Below are positions 13,375 through 18,644 of a stretch of DNA of 18,644 nucleotides, piece by piece (within the stretch, counting starts at the first letter, position 1; every line of letters begins with the position of its first letter). The DNA lies in the NCBI GenBank assembly GCA_030533315.1, contig JAUNJL010000020.1:19054-37697 (forward strand), written 5' to 3'. This stretch comes from Eubacteriales bacterium (GTDB lineage Bacteria > Bacillota_A > Clostridia > Lachnospirales > Lachnospiraceae). A program made the position numbers and the translations under genes. Below the pieces are notes generated by a model. It was not told the origin of the DNA. It did no database searches and saw nothing but the letters and a program-made list of their open reading frames with translations.

Positions 13375-16065
13375 TCAGAATTTCTTTTTTCCCAGGCGGA
13401 CGTCCTCCACATATTCCGAAATCTCCGGGGACGCCTGATCAAATAGGTAGCTGCGGCTGCTCTGCCTGCGCACATGCCATTCCTGGCGGACAGCCTCCTT
13501 GGTCTCCAAAATTTCCTTCTGGAGCCCCTTTGCCGAAATCCGGTGGGCTCCCTGCCCCATGATGATCACCTGCTCCAGACCATCTGAGGTGGCCACGGTC
13601 ACCTTGTACTGCCGGCCCAGCCGATGCACGGTTTTCTCGATGTACTGATCCGCCGTCTCCGCCTCTCTGGTGTAAACCACGTGAATGTTGTGGTAGCGGA
13701 CCACCTCCTCCTGATGCCCCTCCACCTTGTAGGCGTCAAAAACCAGGATCAGGGTGCAGCCCTTGTACCCCTGATAATCGCTCAGAATGTCCATCAAACG
13801 GCTGGCCGCTCCGTGAAGATCAGACTCCGCCAGAAGGCGCAGCTCCTCCCAGGCAAAGATCACGTTGTATCCGTCCACCAGAAGATACTCCTCCTGCTCC
13901 TTCTTTTTGGGAGCATGAGAACGGGAGTCGCCCCCGGAGGCCAAAACCCTGGCTCCCTCCGGCTCTCTCTCCCTCTTCACCGGACCAAAGGTACGCTCAA
14001 AAATAGCCATAAGCTCTTTTTCTTCCTCATAGCTCCCTACAGCATGGCTCTCCCGCCGCCCGGAGGGCTTTGCCTGAATCTCTTCCTCAGGCGAGGGCTC
14101 CCCCAGATTCCCAGCAGATTCCAGGTGCATATATTGTTCCACCTCATACCAGGGCACCACAAAGCCTGCACCGTGGGCGCAGAACACCGATCCGGTAGGA
14201 TTATCCAGGTCCCTCTCGGGATCATAGCCGATGGCCCTCACCACCTCATCCTGATCCTGACAGGGCTGATATCCCCCCAGGGTGCAAAACAGCCTCCCCT
14301 GGCCGCCGGTATAGGCAATGAACTGACTCTGGTAGTCTCCCATGGCTGACACGGGAACCGTTCCCTTCAGGATCATCCCCTCCTCCTCCAGATAAGGCTC
14401 CTGGAGGGTTCCCTGCATCCGCTGGATATCTGCCATCGCCCTTCCCACGCACTGGGCGGGCAGCTCCATGCGAAACTCATAATAAGGCTCCAAAAGGATG
14501 CTTCTGGCCTTTTTCAGGCCCTGGCGCACGGCCCGGTAGGTGGCCTGGCGGAAATCCCCTCCCTCCGTGTGCTTCAGGCGGGCTCTTCCCGTCAGGAGGG
14601 TGATCTGCACGTCGGTGAGGGCGGAGCCTGTGAGGACACCCAGGTGCTCCTTTTCCTCCAGGTGAGTCAGGATCAGACGCTGCCAGTTTTTGTCCAAAAC
14701 GTCCTCACTGCACGCCGTGAAAAACTGAAGACCGCTGCCCCTCTCTCCCGGTTCCAGAAGAAGATGCACCTCCGCATAGTGGCGGAGAGGCTCAAAATGG
14801 CCGACCCCCTCCACGGGGGCCGCTATGGTCTCCTTGTACACGATGCTTCCCCTGCCAAACTCCACCGCCGTGTGAAAACGCTCCCAGATCAGGCTTTTCA
14901 GAATCTCCGTCTGCACCTCCCCCATGACCATGGCATGGATCTCTCCTGCGGCAGGATCCCAGGCAATGTGGAGCTGAGGCTCTTCCTCCTCCAGCTCCTT
15001 CAGCCTTTTCAGCATCTGATGAACGTCACAGTCCGGCGGCAGGCAGACCTGGTACTTTAAAACCGGCTCCAAAACCGGCATTTCCGATTCCGCCTCCATG
15101 CCAAGTCCCTGGCCAGGACGAGTATGGGTCAGTCCTGTCACGGCACAGACCGTACCTGCAGGTGCTTCCCCCAGAAGCTGATACCTGGCCCCAGAGTATA
15201 GCCGGATCTGATCCACCTTCTCCTCCCACACCTCCTCGGAAGATGAGACCGGAAACCGCTTTTGGTTGGTGAGCAGCTCCTTTACCCTCAGACGGCCCCC
15301 GGTAATCTTCATGTACGTCAGCCGGTTTCCCTGCTCATCCCTGGCGATCTTGAAGATCTTGGCCCCAAAGGCTTCGCCGTAGACCCCGGGGGATGCGTAG
15401 GCCACCAGCCCGTCGATCAGCTCCTGCACGCCCGTCAGCTTCAGGGCGGAGCCAAAGTAGCAGGGAAAGACCTTCCGCTCCCTGACCAGCCTGGAAATCT
15501 CCTCCTCCGGCACCTCCCCCTCCTCCAAATATCGCTCCAAAAGCCTCTCGTCGCACATGGCCAGCTCTTCCCAAAAGTGGTCCTTTTCCTGGCTCGGTTC
15601 AAAATCCAGACATGCGTCGCTTAAACGCTTTTTCAGTTCCTTATGCAGAGCGTCCCTGTCCGTCCCCTCCTGATCCATTTTGTTGATGAACAAAAAGACG
15701 GGGATCCCATATCTTTTCAGCAGCCGCCACAGAGTCAGGGTGTGACCCTGCACGCCGTCCGCACCCGAGATCACAAGGATGGCGCAATCCAAAATCTGGA
15801 GCGTCCGCTCCATCTCCGCCGAAAAATCCACGTGTCCCGGCGTGTCCAGAAGGGTCACCTCCCATTCTCCCATGGACAGCTCCGCCTGCTTGGAAAAGAT
15901 CGTGATCCCTCTCTCTCTTTCCAGCTCAAAGGTATCTAAATAGGCGTCCCCGTGATCCACCCGGCCCTGCTTTCTGATCCTTTTGCAAAGGTATAAAAGG
16001 GCCTCTGACAAGGTGGTTTTTCCCGCATCCACGTGGGCCAGGATCCCAATTACAAGCTTTCTCAT
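13375..16065 (-). CDS. TetM-like ribosome-binding GTPase fused to a Rae1/YacP-type NYN ribonuclease domain
   Basis: An 896-residue protein; TetM/TetO proteins have about 640. Residues 1-650 form a translational GTPase: G1 AHVDAGKT (10-17), G2 RGIT (52-55), G3 DTPGH (74-78), G4 NKMD (128-131), GSA near 205, then EF-G-like domains II-V. A charged linker (about 650-724) follows. Residues 725 to about 865 form a NYN domain close to YacP/Rae1, with VDGYN (730-734, Asp731), VFDAY (Asp777), AETAD (Asp806) and ATSD (Asp828). Rae1 cuts mRNA in the ribosomal A site, where EF-G-like GTPases bind, so the fusion suggests GTPase-guided mRNA cleavage. The TetM tip loop (SPVST) is replaced by LKHTEGGDFR (497-506), arguing against classical tetracycline protection. 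The start has AAGGAG at six bases; 31 bases follow the diguanylate cyclase gene. Confidence 0.9.
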   Translation of the reverse strand: MRKLVIGILAHVDAGKTTLSEALLYLCKRIRKQGRVDHGDAYLDTFELERERGITIFSKQAELSMGEWEVTLLDTPGHVDFSAEMERTLQILDCAILVISGADGVQGHTLTLWRLLKRYGIPVFLFINKMDQEGTDRDALHKELKKRLSDACLDFEPSQEKDHFWEELAMCDERLLERYLEEGEVPEEEISRLVRERKVFPCYFGSALKLTGVQELIDGLVAYASPGVYGEAFGAKIFKIARDEQGNRLTYMKITGGRLRVKELLTNQKRFPVSSSEEVWEEKVDQIRLYSGARYQLLGEAPAGTVCAVTGLTHTRPGQGLGMEAESEMPVLEPVLKYQVCLPPDCDVHQMLKRLKELEEEEPQLHIAWDPAAGEIHAMVMGEVQTEILKSLIWERFHTAVEFGRGSIVYKETIAAPVEGVGHFEPLRHYAEVHLLLEPGERGSGLQFFTACSEDVLDKNWQRLILTHLEEKEHLGVLTGSALTDVQITLLTGRARLKHTEGGDFRQATYRAVRQGLKKARSILLEPYYEFRMELPAQCVGRAMADIQRMQGTLQEPYLEEEGMILKGTVPVSAMGDYQSQFIAYTGGQGRLFCTLGGYQPCQDQDEVVRAIGYDPERDLDNPTGSVFCAHGAGFVVPWYEVEQYMHLESAGNLGEPSPEEEIQAKPSGRRESHAVGSYEEEKELMAIFERTFGPVKREREPEGARVLASGGDSRSHAPKKKEQEEYLLVDGYNVIFAWEELRLLAESDLHGAASRLMDILSDYQGYKGCTLILVFDAYKVEGHQEEVVRYHNIHVVYTREAETADQYIEKTVHRLGRQYKVTVATSDGLEQVIIMGQGAHRISAKGLQKEILETKEAVRQEWHVRRQSSRSYLFDQASPEISEYVEDVRLGKKKF

Positions 16066-16096
16066 ATGTCTCTCCTTTTATTTCACAGCCATCCTC

Positions 16097-17257
16097 TCAC
16101 GCCCTGCCAGCCCAGTTCACACCGCTGCAGCCATAGGTCTCAAGCCTTCCCCTCCGGGCAGCAGCACCTGTTTTTCCCCCTCGCTTCGCATGGTAAAGAG
16201 CCTTGTCCACCTCCTCAAAAAGCTGGCGCTCCGACTGGATCTCCCCGTGCATCTCCTGAATCCCGCAGCTGAAGGTCACCTGGCAGACGGTACCGTCCAG
16301 CTCCTGCTCCATCCTGGAAAAGTCCTTCCTCAGACGTTCCATGATCTCCCTGGATTCCTTCAGGGACAGGCCGTCAAAAAGGATCACAAACTCCTCTCCT
16401 CCATAGCGGCAGGCGTGAGCCGGATAATTTTTCAGGCGATCCTGGATCAGTCCCGCCAGGTTCTCCAGAACCAGATCCCCATTGCCGTGGCCATAGGTAT
16501 CGTTGATCCTTTTAAAATTATCCACATCGATCATTGCCATGGTGAAAGGATTCCCTTCCTTCTGGTAACGGTTTATGCTCTCCTGGATCAGGACGGTGTA
16601 AGCATAGTGGTTCAAAAGGCCTGTCTGCACATCCACCATCAGCTTTTTCTGCAGCTTCGCCTGCTTTTCATAGTTGTCCTGGAGATATTCCATCACTCTC
16701 TTGTGGTAATCGATTACCACGTTGGTGAGAAGGTAAGCCATGAACAGAAGGATTACCCCGATCACCACGTTGGAGAAAAAAAGCCCCTCTCTAGGCGGCT
16801 GGGAAGGCTTTGGGAAATACACCGCCGCCAGATACAAGGCCAGGTTCAAGACCCCTATGTAGCTTGTCATTTTCCATGAACCAAACATCCCGGAAAGGAT
16901 GATGGGAACACAGAAAATACTGAACAGCACCAGAAAAATATAGTGAAAATATGCCACGGAAAAACAGATCAGGGACAGGCAGACAAGAGGTGTCATATAT
17001 TTGTATTGCTCGGGAAAGGTCTTCAATTCCAAAAAGATCCATCCAGAAAACCATGTCATGATATTCATCAAAAAGGGAAGGAGGATGTAAAAAGCCACAT
17101 ACTCTTCAAAGGTACACCACACCTGACCGATGCTGGTCAAATAATGGTACATGACGGCCTCCGCCAGCAGCAGTACCAGAATGAATACCATATTGATATA
17201 CATCAGGCGCTTCTGCCACTGTTTCGTATCACGGTTCACTAAAATTTGATTTTGCAT
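16097..17257 (-). CDS. Membrane diguanylate cyclase (GGDEF domain)
   Basis: The 386-residue protein has about six hydrophobic segments in residues 18-182, then a GGDEF domain. It starts DVQTGLLNHYAY (209-220), with metal-binding IDVDNFKRIND (243-253), HGNGD, and the active-site loop GGEEF (286-290). It would make c-di-GMP from two GTP at the membrane. The inhibitory RxxD site is absent (NYPA at the equivalent place), so product feedback through it is unlikely. The membrane part matches no named sensor. The start is ATG at 17257..17255, ten bases after GGAGG; an upstream ATG at 17287 lacks a site. It probably shares an operon with the GTPase-nuclease gene downstream. No EAL or HD-GYP gene is in the window. 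Confidence 0.9.
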   Translation of the reverse strand: MQNQILVNRDTKQWQKRLMYINMVFILVLLLAEAVMYHYLTSIGQVWCTFEEYVAFYILLPFLMNIMTWFSGWIFLELKTFPEQYKYMTPLVCLSLICFSVAYFHYIFLVLFSIFCVPIILSGMFGSWKMTSYIGVLNLALYLAAVYFPKPSQPPREGLFFSNVVIGVILLFMAYLLTNVVIDYHKRVMEYLQDNYEKQAKLQKKLMVDVQTGLLNHYAYTVLIQESINRYQKEGNPFTMAMIDVDNFKRINDTYGHGNGDLVLENLAGLIQDRLKNYPAHACRYGGEEFVILFDGLSLKESREIMERLRKDFSRMEQELDGTVCQVTFSCGIQEMHGEIQSERQLFEEVDKALYHAKRGGKTGAAARRGRLETYGCSGVNWAGRA

Positions 17258-17302
17258 ATGGCCCAAACCTCCATAAAAAACATCCATTTCAAAGATTGAC
17301 CC

Positions 17303-17331
17303 ATTTTATCACATAATCCATTGATGCACAA
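17303..17331 (-). promoter_or_regulatory. Promoter of the diguanylate cyclase operon
   Basis: TTGTGC (17326-17331) and TAAAAT (17303-17308) are 17 bases apart, and TGA immediately before the -10 makes it an extended -10. The start lies about 40 bases before the ATG. Confidence 0.75.
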
Positions 17332-17455
17332 GGTTCTTCGGCGAATTTTTGATATTTTTTTGATACCCCATATATAAAAAAACAAAACCCTGCATCCCAG
17401 CTTTCGTTTCCATCTTCTGATCATTCCCAGTTCTGCATCCATTCATCCTGATGCA
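17323..17455. repeat. Four TGCATC/GATGCA motifs upstream of the diguanylate cyclase
   Basis: TGCATC occurs at 17391-17396 and 17434-17439, and its complement GATGCA at 17323-17328 and 17450-17455. The pair at 17434-17455 forms an inverted repeat with a ten-base spacer, and the copy at 17323 overlaps the -35. They could be operator sites. The rest of 17332-17570 is AT-rich with no gene seen. Confidence 0.4.
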
Positions 17456-17572
17456 AAACACACCATGCTAAAATTAGCTTTCATTATCTTGGGGACAGCG
17501 CCCCCTTTACAGCCCTTGACGCATCTATTTCTATGAATGCTTTATTTCCATTGCATTCTGCATGAAAAGGCG

Positions 17573-17603
17573 GCGGGCCGAGAGTGAAAAACTCCCGGCC
17601 CGC
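17573..17603 (-). terminator. Second GC-rich hairpin after rpsI
   Basis: Arms GCGGGCCG (17573-17580) and CGGCCCGC (17596-17603) are perfect, and four more pairs follow past one mismatch, with a GAAAA loop. On the minus strand it is followed by CGCC and four T residues. It may be a back-up terminator after the rpsI one, or a block to antisense transcription. Confidence 0.55.
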
Positions 17604-17619
17604 TGTGTTTGTATCACAA

Positions 17620-17657
17620 ATAAGAAAACCCCGAAAACATAGAGTCTTCGAGGTTTT
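17620..17657 (-). terminator. Terminator of rplM-rpsI
   Basis: An 11-bp stem (17647-17657 with 17625-17635, one G-U pair) with an 11-base loop lies 27 bases after the rpsI stop. Its descending arm ends in TTTT and then CTTATTT, giving a usable U-rich end. Confidence 0.8.
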
Positions 17658-17683
17658 TCAACGTTTTTGAAGTCAGCTGAAGA

Positions 17684-18076
17684 TCATCGCTTGCTGAACT
17701 GGGGAGCGCGGCGGGCGGCCTTCAGACCGTACTTCTTACGCTCCTTCATACGCGGATCACGGGTCAGATAGCCGGCTGCCTTGAGGACAGGTCTGTACTC
17801 GCTGTCTGCCTCAAGAAGGGCTCTTGCAACGCCGTGTCTGATAGCGCCGGCCTGTCCGGTGTAGCCGCCGCCCTGTACGTTTACAAGAATGTCAAACTTA
17901 CCTTCGGTCTCCGTTGCCACCAGAGGCTGACGAACGATTACCTTCAAGGTCTCCAGTCCAAAATATTCATCAATGTCTCTTTTGTTGATCGTAATCTTGC
18001 CGGTTCCAGGTACCATATAAACTCTTGCGATCGATTTCTTTCTTCTTCCTGTTCCGTAGAATTTTGCACTAGCCAA
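17684..18076 (-). CDS. rpsI: Small subunit ribosomal protein uS9
   Basis: The 130-residue protein matches S9 in full length. The start region has [12 protein letters not shown], the middle [10 protein letters not shown] and [18 protein letters not shown], and the end RRAPQFSKR, whose terminal Lys-Arg tail reaches the P-site tRNA in the 30S subunit. The start is TTG at 18076..18074, nine bases after AGGAGG; no in-frame ATG is better placed, and the residues after it ([12 protein letters not shown]) are those of S9 N-termini. It follows rplM by 17 bases, the standard order. A TTG start for a ribosomal protein is notable. Confidence 0.97.
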   Translation of the reverse strand: MASAKFYGTGRRKKSIARVYMVPGTGKITINKRDIDEYFGLETLKVIVRQPLVATETEGKFDILVNVQGGGYTGQAGAIRHGVARALLEADSEYRPVLKAAGYLTRDPRMKERKKYGLKAARRAPQFSKR

Positions 18077-18093
18077 TGTCCTCTACCTCCTCA

Positions 18094-18522
18094 TTAAAAT
18101 GTTAAGACTTCCGGTTTCTGAGCTGCGTGTTTGTGCTCTGGCCCAGCATAAACGAAAAGCTTCCTGTACATGGTTCTTCCCAGGGGTCCCTTGGGGAGCA
18201 TACCCTTCACGGCCAGCTCAACAACTCTCTCCGGCTTCTTCGCCATCATATCCTTCAATTTGGTCTCTCTCATTCCACCAACATATTCTGAATGATTGTA
18301 GTAGATTTTCTGCTCTAATTTCTTACCGGTCACTTTCACCTTGTCTGCATTTACGATGATCACATAATCGCCAGTATCCACGTGCGGTGTAAACTGAGGC
18401 TTATTCTTTCCTCTCAATACGCTGGCAACACCAGAAGCCAAACGGCCAAGTGTGCATCCTTCAGCGTCAACAACATACCATTTTCTCTCGATTTTATCTG
18501 GGTTCGCCATATAAGTCTGCAT
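18094..18522 (-). CDS. rplM: Large subunit ribosomal protein uL13
   Basis: The 142-residue protein is full-length L13. It has [17 protein letters not shown] (14-30), [18 protein letters not shown] and [13 protein letters not shown] (106-118), all conserved in bacterial L13, an early-assembly protein of the 50S subunit. The start is ATG at 18522..18520, seven bases after AGGAGG. It is the first visible gene of the rplM-rpsI operon. In some Firmicutes L13 represses its own operon through the leader, and the leader here is structured. Confidence 0.97.
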   Translation of the reverse strand: MQTYMANPDKIERKWYVVDAEGCTLGRLASGVASVLRGKNKPQFTPHVDTGDYVIIVNADKVKVTGKKLEQKIYYNHSEYVGGMRETKLKDMMAKKPERVVELAVKGMLPKGPLGRTMYRKLFVYAGPEHKHAAQKPEVLTF

Positions 18523-18541
18523 GGATTTACCTCCTGTTATC

Positions 18542-18639
18542 TATCAGCAATGTCTATAAAACCGCAGTCTGTGCGGGACTGAATAAAATTGTTCCTGGTG
18601 CGTCATGCAAAACTGCGGAAATGTCCGAAACCGCTGATA
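18542..18639 (-). promoter_or_regulatory. Structured leader of rplM-rpsI
   Basis: Two nested perfect stems are visible: GCTGATA/TATCAGC (18633-18639 with 18542-18548) and ACTGCGG/CCGCAGT (18612-18618 with 18562-18568). They enclose a further region with imperfect pairing. The outer stem ends about 20 bases before the rplM start and next to its AGGAGG site, a good position for translational control. An L13-type autoregulatory leader is the natural guess; I cannot confirm a match to that family. The promoter may lie beyond the window. Confidence 0.55.
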
Positions 18640-18644
18640 AATAC

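Noticed and set aside
13375..16065. Plain tetracycline-resistance gene on a mobile element
   Set aside because: There are no transposase, integrase, relaxase or tet leader sequences around it. The tip loop differs, and the neighbours are housekeeping genes.
17470..17520. GGGG/CCCC stem around 17491-17504 as a terminator
   Set aside because: The stem has only four pairs and no gene ends next to it.
1..18644. CRISPR arrays, tRNA or rRNA genes
   Set aside because: No regularly spaced repeats, cloverleaf signatures or conserved rRNA segments were seen by eye.

Overview
The window looks like a piece of a Firmicutes chromosome, most likely Lachnospiraceae (Clostridium cluster XIVa-type gut anaerobe). 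The grounds are moderately GC-rich coding DNA, strong AGGAGG-type ribosome binding sites, some TTG/GTG starts, a PhoB/PhoR-type pair beside a Na+/phosphate symporter, CarD, and the rplM-rpsI ribosomal pair. Genus cannot be fixed from sequence reading alone. All genes lie on the minus strand except an AraC-type regulator and nagB. No tRNA, rRNA, insertion sequence, phage gene or CRISPR array was seen.

Region 1 (1-7560) is a carbohydrate, probably amino-sugar or N-acetylhexosamine, utilisation locus. A divergent AraC-family activator (+) faces an ABC importer operon (-): substrate-binding protein, two permeases, a sugar-1-phosphate nucleotidyltransferase, an N-acetylhexosamine 1-kinase-like enzyme, and the first codons of a further gene leaving the window. 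No ATPase subunit is present, so a shared MsmX-type ATPase is likely. nagB (glucosamine-6-P deaminase) follows the regulator and ends in a strong terminator. Together they suggest import of a hexosamine-containing sugar, C1 phosphorylation, nucleotide activation, and entry of glucosamine-6-P into glycolysis.

Region 2 (7560-11800) is a phosphate module. A Na/Pi cotransporter with a PhoU-like tail is preceded by a three-copy TTTACA pho box phased at 11 and 22 bp and by a hairpin-rich leader. A PhoB-type regulator with its own promoter and a PhoR-type kinase follow.

Region 3 (11800-13260) holds a GreA-family elongation factor and a CarD-family RNA polymerase-binding factor, each with a recognisable promoter or -10 element. 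A possible small RNA or attenuator leader sits in front of the CarD gene.

Region 4 (13375-17330) is the most interesting. A six-TM diguanylate cyclase is followed, probably in one operon, by an 896-residue protein. It joins a TetM/TetO-like ribosome-binding GTPase to a C-terminal NYN domain resembling Rae1/YacP, the ribosome A-site mRNA endonuclease. It lacks the usual TetM tip-loop residues, so it is more likely a ribosome-quality or mRNA-cleavage factor than a classical resistance gene.

Region 5 (17570-18644) is rplM-rpsI with a terminator downstream and a nested stem structure in the rplM leader.
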